Origin: Nepenthes gracilis
Lineage: Eukaryota; Streptophyta; Magnoliopsida; Caryophyllales; Nepenthaceae
Direction: 5' to 3'
DNA: 64,000 nt
Assembly (NCBI GenBank): GCA_033239525.1
Contig: BSYO01000006.1
Coordinates: 1,550,001 to 1,614,000 of the forward strand
Numbering within the stretch: position 1 is the first letter of the stretch; the number at the start of each line of letters is the position of its first letter. The position numbers and the translations under genes were made by a program. Below the pieces are notes generated by a model. The model had not been told where the DNA came from, did no database searches, and was given only the letters and a program-made list of their open reading frames with translations. Positions 1-11,100 of the stretch are shown here, piece after piece.

Positions 1-2400
1 TAAAAAAAAAAAACACAATATAATTCATGATTTACTTCAATAAGAATTTAGATAATTTTTGGAAATAAATTCAATTTGTTTTTCTTCAAGAACAACACTC
101 GAAAGCTTTTTTTTAAGCAACGGCAGTATATAAAATAAAATTAACTGTAAAAAAAAATAAAAAGGCCCAAAATAAAAAAATGATGCGACTCAAGATTCAG
201 GATTTAAGAAAATTTAATTAATACTAAGACTGTGAATAAATGATGCATTAATTATTGGCATCCTGAATTTACACATCACAATTTGATTGATACGAATATT
301 GAAAGAAAGCCGAATTTTCTTCTTCCACTTGAATCATTTTTTTTTTTCATTCTCTCCTCTATTCTAAGAGAATCTCGTCAAGAAATAGTATCAAGATGTT
401 CTTTTTTTAAACGGTCCTCCTTTCTCTTTCCAACAGAGGATCTTTTATAGCCATCTTTCCGCTTGGCACACCTGATTAGATCATTCAGATGAAACAAACC
501 GGTTCTGATCCGTTGCGGCTGGTTTGATCCGTTGCTGCCAGTTTGATCCGTTGCGACCGGTTACCAGGAACAGTTCTTTCCACGTGTTAAGAAAATCGTA
601 GTAGTGGTTTCTTAATTCTAAATAACTCTAAGACCCAATGGGCCTTTTTTTAGTAGGCCGTTCTTAAAACCAACCCATATATCGTTGTACCCATCAGATA
701 GTAAGTCTCAAAATAATAATCGGGTAAAAAATAAATGCAAATATCACTCACCAAAAACCCAAAAAAAATTATATTAAAAAATAAAAAAATTTTAGAGATA
801 TTTAGATAATAAAGACCTCATTTACTTATTTTTATGTGAGTTTATTAATAAAAATTAATAAATAAGATATGATATCATTTGAATTAATATTTTTATTGTA
901 TATTTTATGGGTAGATTATATTGACCAAGATAAATTATTATTGTCATTTTTCGAACGGATATGTCAAATTTAAGAAAAGATATGCCATCTAGTTAAAAAT
1001 TCACCTTTTCAATTAAAGAATACTTGCCAAAAAATTTAAAAAGGAATAGGGATGCAAGTCCCTTAGCTTAAAACCAACAATAGAAGTAGGGTTTTAAAAG
1101 TTGGTGATGAGTAATTTGGAGACCCAGATTAGTAAAGACTAGTTCAATCTTATTTATTTTTAAAAAATAAATAATAATTTTGTTTAATTTTTAATTTTGT
1201 TAATTAAATGAGTTAAATTTGAGTCTTATTTAGTTTTAATTAGCTAGGCTTATAATTTGATTAGCTTGTTTAAAAAAAGAATTTTACATCTCATTAGGGC
1301 TTGAAAAGGTGTTGGGAGGCAGGAGAGGAGGGGGCTTGTAGTCCCATTCCATTGTTGTTTTTGGATCACCTATCCCTCTCTTACTTAGATCTATGAAATT
1401 TGATGAGATCATATCTCTTAAAAAAAAATAAAACAAAATATTAGAAAGAAAATACAATGAAGTCACCATTCATCACCAAAAAAAAAAAAAAATTACTCTA
1501 ATGAGTTGAATAAATAACAATTAAATTGTATAAAACATTAGTAAAAATAAGATAAAATCAAAAGCTTAATTTACTGGTTCATATATAGTTTCATTCAAAG
1601 TCTTCTTGATAGATTCATTTAACAACTTGAATTGCACTCAATTATGAGTTTTGCATGACAAACAAGATTATGAAACCTCTTCTTGGCTTATTTATGTATA
1701 AAAAAACTTGTCCAAGCATTAGTTTAAACACTGTTTGAGCATGCAGATATAAACAAGCCATGAGGCAAGGTGAAGTTCATAATTTCTTTAACAAGTTGAG
1801 CTTAAGCTAAAAAATAATTCCCATTTAAGTTTACCTCAAGCTTATTTTGTACTATAAAATAAACTAAGTTAAATAAGGGTTGTACCTATCTTAACTCAGA
1901 CTATCTTGACTTAGCATATAGGTGTGTACCTATCTGAAATGTTAAATTCATTCAGATTTGACCTGAAAGTTGTGTAATCATTCAACTGGTATTAAGTTAA
2001 TCATTCTCAAATCCATTTCAGTAAGACATTTAGCATATAGAATATTTTCGTCACCAAAGATTGTTAGAATATTTCACAGAGAATACGCATGTTCAATATC
2101 CAAATACACCGAGTTTCACCTGGTTTGACAGTCTCTTCATCTTCCTCTGGCAATGGGGATTTTTCCATATGCATGCAGCTCTAAATTATTGCTCTTGAAA
2201 GAGCGTTGTAAGTAATAGAATGATATTTTAACTTCCCTTGAATTACAGTAAGGGAAATGGATAGATACATGAACGAAGGAAGCAGAATAAAACTGAATAA
2301 TCTTTCCCCGAACAATTACAATCTTGCTTACTTACTGTGGTTATTTTCCCAAAGCAAGTTGTAGAAATGCGAAAAATACGCAGTTTGTTGAACCAGCTGA
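1..2400. other. AT-rich intergenic stretch, no gene seen
   Basis: AT-rich sequence with many A and T runs. I see no coding exon or RNA gene. It holds one small tandem repeat near 500-560 and an A-run at about 1477-1491 that could be the tail of an old retroposed sequence. The right end should contain the 3' UTR of the resistance gene that reads leftwards into it. Confidence 0.6.
496..562. repeat. Short 20-bp tandem repeat, about 3 copies
   Basis: A 20-bp unit with the core TTTGATCCGTTGC, ending in variants of GACCGG, occurs three times in a row with a few substitutions. No function is evident. Confidence 0.6.
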
Positions 2401-2406
2401 CTACTT

Positions 2407-4968
2407 TCATGGAGATTCATGTCTTTGAATCCAATTTCCGTCGAGAATGATAACAGGGACGTGAGATATGCGTGGCCAGTCGTCGCCTTTGTCCTTCTCA
2501 CATCTTCTGCTCAGGTGCGTGCAGCCTCTTATGTCTAATAACTTCAAATTGCTGAGGCAACGAAACCCTTCTGGCAGAGATGTCAGATTAGCACAATTGT
2601 AGAGGTAAAGTTTTTCGAGAGAGGAAAAATGCTGCACCCATTCCGGCAATTCGGTCAATGCTCCACAGTCGACAATCATCAGATGCCGAAGAGAAGACGC
2701 AGCGGCAAGAAGGTTGGGTGTCAATCCCACGAGCTTTGGGAGCTTGACGATGTCGAGGACCGCGAGGCTTGTTAGGCCTCGCATGCATTCCACTCCAAAC
2801 AGATCCATCCGCTCACAATCGACAACTTCTAGCACCCTAAGGGCCGCCAGAGATCTCAGGCTGCTCGGCAGAGACGCCAGCCTCGGACATCTCACGATGT
2901 GCAGCTCGCGGAGGGCGGTGAGGTAACCGATCCCCGATGACAATGAGAGCAGGTTTTCGCAATCTATGAGCTTCAGAACTTGAAGGGAAGTCAAGCTTTT
3001 GAGGCTTTCCTCTGGCAAGATTACCATCTGTGAAGTTAGGAACAGTCGCCTCAGGTTTATAAGCCTGCCTATTTCCCTCGGCAACTCTTTTAGCTGCTCA
3101 CAGTGTCTGAGATCAAGCGTTTGCAAATTTACCAGCTTGCACAGTGAATCTGGCAACGATTTGATGTTGCAGTTGCTGAACAGGCTGAGATATCTTAGGT
3201 GCTTTAGTTTTCCGATGGATCTCGGCAGCTCAACGAACTCGGACCCCATCAGATTCAGGACGCGTAAGCACTTGAAGTTCGATATAAGGTTCTCAAGGAA
3301 GGATTTCGTGATCGGTCCTACTTGGTCCAAGAACATGAACGTCCGCGCCTTCTTTGCTTTCGCCAATTCCTTGGGAAATTCTTTCATGAACAAGTTATAG
3401 TCATGGAATCCGATGTGCTTTACCTTATCGGATGCAAGAACTGATGCACAATTAATGTTGGTGGCAAACTCATCACCGACCATGTATGGGACAAAATCAC
3501 GGACCATATCATGCATTTTGCAATTGCCTGTGCCGCCGACAGTGAGAAATGCATACCGAAAAAGAGATCTCGACAACATTTCACCAAAATATGTAGCTCC
3601 GGTGTCTTCAAATTCTGCATCCTGATCACCTAATAGTCCTTGTGCCAGCCATATATTCATCAGCTCTTCCTTGTATATGGTATAATCATTCGGAAATATA
3701 GAGAAGTAAGCAAAGCAAGCTTTTAGCTGAGGAGGCATCTCATCGTAGCTGAGTTTTATTGCTGCCACGGCTGCATTATCCAGCCGTTCTTCCGCTTTCA
3801 CTAACTTCTCTTTGATACGTTGCCATTCCTGCTCGTCTCTCTCCCTCGTCAAAAGACTTCCGACAATCTCTGCTGCCAAGGGAATCCCACCACATTTCTT
3901 GACAATCGACCTTCCAATTTCAACTAGAGACGGGTGCTTTGAATGCTCACCTTCATCAAATGCATAATTCACAAATACAGACCAACAATCCTCATCAGAA
4001 AGACGGTTTAGCACATGAGCTTTCTCCGTGGCAACAACGGATGCAACCTTTGAAACCCGGGTGGTCACAATAATGGTGCTTCCTTTAGCACCTACATCTA
4101 ACAAGTCTCTTAGCCTTTTCCATTCACCTGGGTGCTCTGTCCACACATCATCTAGCACGAGAAAATACTTTTTGCCTCGTAGAAGCTCATGAAGCTCCCT
4201 ACATAACTCTTCCATAGTTAAGTTCCAGCTGCTTACACCCTTTGCAGATTTTATGATATCTTCGAGTATCATTCTTAGATCAGATTTACTCGAGAGGCAA
4301 CCCCATGATATTATTTCGAAGTTATTATGAAGTCTCTCATCAAACGTCAGCATTCTTGCAAACAATGTTTTTCCTATGCCTCCTACACCGACGACAGGAA
4401 TCACAGAAAGGGTCTCATGGTCACGACACGATAATACGCGTTTTATCATTTCTTCCTTATCATTCTCTCTTCCAACAAAATTTGATGGCCTTACAAAGGT
4501 GACCGGTTCTCCTGGTCTAGTTCTGCTAGTGCAAGTTTCAACCGAGCTCTCATTTAACTGAAATTCTCTTCCCTGAGCAGCAATTTCATTTAACTTCCCA
4601 CAAATCTTTCCCATTTTCTGGCTCAAATCAGAATGAAATGCAAGAGCTGAGAATGATTTACTGACCTTCTTCAGCATGTTGCCTTTGTGATTGTTCTTCT
4701 GCACCAAAGCTTCAGTTGCAAGTTCATCCAATATGTCATCTAAGTCATAGAAGACATCCTTCAGAGTCTCCAGCCACTTTCTCACGGAATCATCGATAAA
4801 TTGCCGGGTCCTGGCATCTTGGAGTACCACCTCGATTTCAGGCAACGTGTTGGACAACTGTTGCAGCTCGTCAATTGCACCCAAGGACAGTCCGACTTCT
4901 CGGACAGCTGGGGATGCTAAGGTTTTAAGAGCAGCCTTCAGTAAGGTGAAAATGGTGGCTTCTGCCAT
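2407..4968 (-). CDS. CC-NB-LRR disease resistance protein (RGA type)
   Basis: Intracellular immune receptor of 853 residues in one exon. An N-terminal Rx-type coiled coil (about 5-140) is followed by the NB-ARC ATPase: P-loop GVGGIGKT (about 194-201), kinase-2 YFLVLDDVW (268-276, the final Trp being typical of the CC class), RNBS-B STIIVTTR (297-304), CGGIPLAA (359-366), RNBS-D with FAYFSIFP (about 419-426), and MHD (485-487). About eleven leucine-rich repeats fill roughly 545-835. All ATP-binding motifs look intact, so the gene is probably functional. The frame stays open upstream to an ATG at 5106, but I chose the ATG at 4968: it begins MAEA as this family usually does, and a TATA box at 5041-5048 lies between the two ATGs. 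Family members bind ADP or ATP and trigger defence on sensing pathogen effectors; the ligand here is unknown. Confidence 0.95.
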   Translation of the reverse strand: MAEATIFTLLKAALKTLASPAVREVGLSLGAIDELQQLSNTLPEIEVVLQDARTRQFIDDSVRKWLETLKDVFYDLDDILDELATEALVQKNNHKGNMLKKVSKSFSALAFHSDLSQKMGKICGKLNEIAAQGREFQLNESSVETCTSRTRPGEPVTFVRPSNFVGRENDKEEMIKRVLSCRDHETLSVIPVVGVGGIGKTLFARMLTFDERLHNNFEIISWGCLSSKSDLRMILEDIIKSAKGVSSWNLTMEELCRELHELLRGKKYFLVLDDVWTEHPGEWKRLRDLLDVGAKGSTIIVTTRVSKVASVVATEKAHVLNRLSDEDCWSVFVNYAFDEGEHSKHPSLVEIGRSIVKKCGGIPLAAEIVGSLLTRERDEQEWQRIKEKLVKAEERLDNAAVAAIKLSYDEMPPQLKACFAYFSIFPNDYTIYKEELMNIWLAQGLLGDQDAEFEDTGATYFGEMLSRSLFRYAFLTVGGTGNCKMHDMVRDFVPYMVGDEFATNINCASVLASDKVKHIGFHDYNLFMKEFPKELAKAKKARTFMFLDQVGPITKSFLENLISNFKCLRVLNLMGSEFVELPRSIGKLKHLRYLSLFSNCNIKSLPDSLCKLVNLQTLDLRHCEQLKELPREIGRLINLRRLFLTSQMVILPEESLKSLTSLQVLKLIDCENLLSLSSGIGYLTALRELHIVRCPRLASLPSSLRSLAALRVLEVVDCERMDLFGVECMRGLTSLAVLDIVKLPKLVGLTPNLLAAASSLRHLMIVDCGALTELPEWVQHFSSLEKLYLYNCANLTSLPEGFRCLSNLKLLDIRGCTHLSRRCEKDKGDDWPRISHVPVIILDGNWIQRHESP

Positions 4969-5040
4969 GGCTAACGATGTCGGAAGAGGAGAAATTGTGG
5001 GGAAGATGAAGTTGGAAAAAAGCATGCAAAGTATGGATAA

Positions 5041-5048
5041 TTTATATA
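5041..5048 (-). promoter_or_regulatory. Putative TATA box of the resistance gene
   Basis: Read on the minus strand this is TATATAAA, about 75 bases before the chosen ATG at 4968. It lies downstream of the in-frame ATG at 5106, so a transcript started here would exclude that upstream ATG. Confidence 0.6.
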
Positions 5049-5115
5049 GCAGCATCACATATGAACATTGCCAGAGAGACTCTTTGAGGAGTGGACATCG
5101 CAGCAACTTTTAAAA

Positions 5116-5401
5116 GTCAACAAGATGGGAGATTCCTTGGCTCATTATAAAATCTCTATCTAGATGTCAGTTGACTAATGGTAAGCTTATCCTAACAAGG
5201 TTTTTCTATTATATTTGAAATTCATGAACACATTGACTTTCCCAGACAGCACAATGTGCACCGGCCCACACAATTTAGATAGAAGTTGACCACCAAAAAC
5301 TAAACTTGCGGCATCATTCAAGGTGGCAAGCTAACTAGTTTAGATGTCTTTTCACTGGCTTATTCCTTTGAACATTTCTTGCTTCTAGATATTAGTTGAC
5401 C
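5116..5401. promoter_or_regulatory. Cluster of five W-boxes upstream of the resistance gene
   Basis: TTGACC or TTGACT occurs at about 5115-5120 (minus strand) and, on the plus strand, from 5171, 5233, 5286 and 5396. W-boxes bind WRKY transcription factors, which regulate many defence genes. Two of the sites lie inside a diverged direct duplication (about 5278-5325 and 5388-5435). That they regulate this gene is inferred from position. Confidence 0.5.
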
Positions 5402-5499
5402 ATCAAAAATTAATCTTGCAGCACTACTAATGAGTGGCCTAATGCACTGTGGTTTTGCATTGCAAATTCTGGAGTGCTATATATATGAATCTTACTCCT

Positions 5500-6640
5500 A
5501 TAATATGAAAGCTTTTTATGTGTAAACATGTAATAAGAGAGAACTCATACATTAGAATTAGTCTATTCACACATATATAGAGTTATATACATATATTATA
5601 AAATACTAAACTATCCTTATAAAAGAATATACCACAGCATATCAGAGTGTATTCTATCACTATATTCTAATACTCCCATAAGATGGAATATACATATCAA
5701 TCATGCCCAACTTGTTACATATCTACTTTAATATGAATATCAGATAGAGACTTGATACAAATATCAACTAACTATTGCTTAAACTTCTCACGATTAGGTA
5801 ACAATGTACTTCTGTATACTTTATATTTTTGTGAAATATTGGATTTGTCACAATATATATCAAAGCTTAATTATTGCACCATAACCGAGATAATTCAATA
5901 TTTTTACATCTAGGCAACTCTAAAAATTGCTAAATCTACGTTACCTCACATGTAACATGTGTCAATGTATGATTTTCTAATTCATCACTTGACCTTGCTA
6001 CTACAATCTATTTGTTGTTGCTCTTTCAAGACATTATATTTCTTCCAATAAACATACAGTAGCTTATGGTAGACTTAGGATCATAAGTTTTACTAGCCTA
6101 CTTGGTGTCAGAGAATCTCACCACTCAAGTATGATGATAATCACTATAACGCAAACCTCGTTCTAATGTACTTTTAAGATACCATAGAATATGCATGGCC
6201 ATCTCCTCATGTGATATAAGAAGACATTAACTTACAACACTTACAAAAAAAACAATGTACGGTTGATTTATAATAATATAATTAAGTTTACCAACTAGTT
6301 AACAATATCATTCTAGTTTAGTAAAAATCCCACCACCCTCAAGAGATAACTTATACCTTGATCAATGGGTGTACTGCAAATTTTTTAAGTCCTTGGTCTG
6401 AAATTAATTTTGACTTTATCAAACAACATACATACCCAAACTCTCCCAAAGAACCAAATCTTTGTGGCAGATTTAGGTAAACTTCTTGAAGATCACCACG
6501 TAGAAAGGCACTTTTTACATTCAAGTTATGTGAGGTGCAATGATGAATAGGAGCTAGAGATAGAAAGACTCTCATAATTGTTAATTTGGCAACGCGATAA
6601 AAACACAGTATAGTTCACCTTATGTGTTTGTGTATATATC
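5500..6640 (-). pseudogene. Decayed Ty1/copia polyprotein remnant (RT-RNase H and start of 3' LTR)
   Basis: Reading the minus strand from about 6630 down gives pieces of a copia polyprotein broken by stops. First come reverse transcriptase fragments, VAKLTIMRVFLSLA then LNVKSAFLRGDLQEVYLNLP. Then come RNase H-like pieces (ILWYLKSTLERGL, STISYCMFIG, then VVARSS) and a final KLGMIDMY. After the last piece, near 5680, the sequence resembles the purine-rich tract and LTR start usual for copia elements; that LTR may run to about 5500. No intact frame remains and no 5' LTR is visible, so this is a truncated, inactive remnant. Confidence 0.8.
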
Positions 6641-8164
6641 ATGTTGATTTTTACTGTCTAGACCTATTTATAATTAATAGGTTTCTTTCTAACTGATAAA
6701 TGAATTAGATTTCACGTTTGATTCAATTTTTAAAAAAATACCTATTCCATAATTGCCCATAAATTAGAGTAAGAAATAATTTTAGAAACGATCCAAGGCA
6801 CATTAAGAGAATCTAAGATGGATATAAAGGCATATAATGAGGTTGAAACACAAGCATCGGAAATAACAATTGATACAGAATATTTAGCCCAACAACAATG
6901 ATCTTTTCATAATGCAATTAGAGCTCTAGGTTGGTAACCATAAGATATTCCAACATCATGTTTAGAACACATTATCCCCAGGCTATAATAAAACAACCCT
7001 ACCATCACATCAAAACTCACGCTAAAGTTGCAAAAGCCAATTAGTTAAATCTATCTTATTTTATTTATTTTGGTTAACAGAAGGCATTTTCTTTCGTAGA
7101 AATAACAAATTTCTGAGAGGGCTAAGATGCAAACCAGTAGTGCATCTCGCCCAGAATCTTACTGAAGACAAATATTTCATTAACTTTGAAACTTTTTCAT
7201 CCATATCAAAACAAGAAATATTAAACTTGAGTGAAATAAATTTCAAGATGACCCAAATATTTTGGTGAATATATATATTTGCTCAACAACTAATCAAAAT
7301 GCCTGACTGGTTGTCTGGCCATCTGTGATTCGTTTTTTGAACAGCAGGGGAGAATCAAATAACTAAAAGTGATTGGGCTGTAATGTTAAATATAAACATG
7401 GATGTAATAGTAAGATCATTATATTATGATTTTAGGATCATGACTTCACACCACGAAAATAGCTTCTCCACATGGAAAAGTAAAAACTACATTCATCAAA
7501 TCCATCTCAAAACCCACAATATGAAAAGCATTTCACATTACCCAACGTGAGATGATTCAAACTTTTACAATTATGGAAATATGTGATGCACCAAACTTCC
7601 AAAAAGAGTAAAGAAAGACAACCATTTAGATCATCTTCAACATGCTCCATCTGATCAAATTCTCACAACTAGCTGCAAGCATAGAAGATGATGAACTTCT
7701 ATAAAGCTTTTAAAGCAGCCCACTCAAACAAAAACACTAAAGAGGGAACCATCAGAATTTTTCGATAGAAAAGGAACGATAAAATCAATTCAACTGAACA
7801 GAACTTCTTCCAATGCATCAGCAATACAAAAATATGCACTATTGAATTAGTAACTGCCCTTTGGCTAGTAAATTCTGCCACAAATAAATTTGGAATTCAA
7901 TTAGCATATAATCAAACATCGCACATCAAACCAGCAATTTATATGTGGGCTCATTCATATCATAATGAAAGAAAACATCTCAAATATCATCAAAGGAAAA
8001 AAAAAAAAAGAACAAGTCATCTCAAATAACTAAATGAGGAAATATTTTCTTTATAAAATACATTGACAACTAAAGTAGGTAGTGAAAAAATTGGTCTGCA
8101 TAACTCAACAAGGGTTATGATTCCTAAGAAAAACTCTAGTTTCCCTTGCTCTGATCTACAGTGT
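6640..8164. other. Intergenic stretch, no gene seen
   Basis: AT-rich, with no convincing exon on either strand. The right end should include the 3' UTR of the ALG2 gene, which is transcribed leftwards. Confidence 0.55.
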
Positions 8165-11100
8165 TCAATCAGATTTTCCTCTTGCAACACCAATGACATA
8201 TCGGTTCAAATGCTGGCCGAAAACCTTGGTGGAAAATGACTCTATGACATGCTGGCGGGCATCCTCACCCATTTTCTCAGCCAACTTGGCATCTTGGATG
8301 AGTTTAGCCATAGCCATAGAGAACTCATCAGGGGTAGGTTCGCAGAGGAAGCCAGTGACCCCATGTTTAATCGTCTCTGTAGGGCCCCCGCTATTGCATG
8401 CAATAACTGGTTTATGGGCTGCCATCGCCTCCAAAGGCACAATACCAAAGTGCTCATCCTACATTAAGTAAAACAGATTAAATATTGTCTTTTGGCATGT
8501 TCAAATAAGGAAAGAATAAAATATCAAAAATTGCACCTGCGGCGTATAAAGGACACAGAAGCATTGAGAGAGAAGGGCATTTCTTTCAGCAGTGGAGCAG
8601 GATGTTACAAAATTAACTCGATCAGATACTCCATCCTTTACAGCTAAGCTCTTCAATTCCGCCAAGTACTCAACATTCTCCCTCAACCGTTTATCATAGC
8701 CACCTGAAACAAAAGAAATGCATGAATCTTTATTTTCCTGCATGGATTGGCTTCCGCCCATTCATTCACAAGCAGCAGTAGTCCAAACAAGGATGCCAAG
8801 TACTAAACGTAACAGTAATGATTCAGCAGCAAGAATAATAGCCTGCATTGTCATTGAATGGCCTAGAATGACTCTTACACAAGCATAGAATGTCATTCCT
8901 CACAGCATACGTCAAAGAAACCCCTTTGAAGTTTAAAGCCAATGAACCAGAATCAAATTAGCACCATCAAAGAATTTTGAGGCAATAATGGCTGAAGCAA
9001 AGAAGTGACAATTCTCAACCTTCCTGAATCCTCAACTGTGGCTCTCTTCTTGGAAAGTTCTCCAGCACCCAAATGCCAACAATCTTGAGCAGATCAAAGG
9101 CAAGAATGGTCTCTATAAATCTTCAAAGATTTTATGGACAACAGTAATTGCTATTGTGCTACCGGCTTTTAACCGCATTACTACTGGTTCATTGGCATAG
9201 GATTCCCTCTCTCTTCTTTCTTAGTTCTTCATGTTCACAAGCATCCGATACAGCCTGGCTGTCCATCTTCATGACTGATGGGAAAGGAAAAAAGTGCTCT
9301 GGTGGCAGCAATAGTATAAATGAAGAAAAGGTAAGCAGAGGCAGGTCAGATGGCATCACACCCATAAAAAAATAGCATGTCATTCACTTAATTTCATTTC
9401 TCACATATGTGAAGCATCTCTCATGTGTTACATCCTTTGGGACTAAAAATTCTTCAGAGATACATGTTACTATCCCTGTCATCTGGCTTCGGTTGTTAAA
9501 ACAACAAAGAACATCTATCATCAGATAAAAATGTTACTCTAGCTGATTAAGTTTTCTTATTCATGTGGTTCATTCTGAGGTCAACTAGTAATCACGAATG
9601 GACCACCTCTCTTCCCTCCTTCAGCTGATGTGTGGTTGGGGTTCCAGATTCTGACATGGAATCTGGAGATTCTGTTATTTTTTTTCTGTATCTTCTATTT
9701 TGAAGATACAGTTTGTTTCTCACATAACCTATTCTGGAAATCAAAGGTCCCTCTAAAGGTTTCACTCTTTGCATGGGAAAATGCTTGGGAGATGGGTTTA
9801 ATCTTCAGTTTAGAGTTTATGTTTTGCTAAAAGTTGTTTTTATGTGCAAATTCCATCTTTTATCTGTGCAACATTAATTCTAGCATTGCAACTCTGCCCA
9901 GATTATATACTCTGCTGTATTCTTTCATTTAATCATCTGCTGGGTTCAATATGTCAGATTTGATTTGAATTTGAATGCCTCATCTAGTGAGGATTCATTT
10001 CATTATACAAAATAAATGTTTCATCAATTAAAAGGCTGAATTTAAGCAATGAAATCTCTACAAACAAGTTAGGCATCATTATAATATAATTACATGGATT
10101 AAGACATAAAAGATTATGGGGTGACATATGAAATTGCTTTGCTGTCACAACGCAACTCTGTCATTGAGGAGTTTTGGCTTGGAGGCAGTTCATTAGAGAC
10201 ATAAAAGAGCAGAGTTGGGAGCTGCATCCTCTAGCTGTTTAAATATCAAAGGGGACAGAGTGCTAGCACTTTTAACAACATGGTAAGTTTTTTAACAGCT
10301 TTCATCTGCCTAGTCCAATGTGTTACATTGCTGGATTACAGGGCGGCAATACTACCCATCTTCCTCTTCTTTAATGAAATTTTTAAAAAAATCTAAACTT
10401 GCACTTCATTGTTGTTTTTTTCATCTTATATCTTCTCGTGTTTCTCATAGAACCTGGCATCCCTTCAAACAAAAATCTCATCTCTTACTGATTCAGATGA
10501 AAAAGGAAGTTCACAACATTTGTCAATACTACAGATATAAGTCCAGAATCATAAAGAAGACAAGCCAATCAATCCAAATCTGTGTGAATGTTGGCATCTT
10601 ATAAGAAAAAAATGTCAGAAATATTTCCCATTTTGTTTTTCAAATTTCTCCCAAACTCTTATTTTAGCAACACTTCTATAGTAAAAATTTTGCCAAATCA
10701 TATTCCAATATCTCATGATGCAAATATAATGAAAAAAACTCGTAAAATAGATAATTTTAAACTTTCGGAATTTCATGACGTTGCAGAACCATGAGTAGGG
10801 AATGTGGCATTTGAAATTGTATAAAAATGGTTTTAAAAAAAGGTTAAAAAAAAAAGTCAATATTGTAATCTTCCCTGACCACGCTTCTTATATAGAAGTA
10901 AATGTCATAGACTCACAAATAACCTACCAGAGGCGCATAAACCCTAGCTTCTAAGTGGGTTATCAATAAATATTGACGTTCAGAACAGCCTTTCCATAGA
11001 AACCACAATGAAACAAAAATGCACCAGAAAATGGTTTAGAAGCCCAAAAGATGAATTTAGCCAGGCAGGGAAGAGCAAGACCTACCTGCAATAGTCAAGG

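Noticed and set aside
4969..5106. N-terminal 46-residue hydrophobic extension of the NLR
   Set aside because: The upstream ATG lies before the likely TATA box, and the family normally starts at MAEA.
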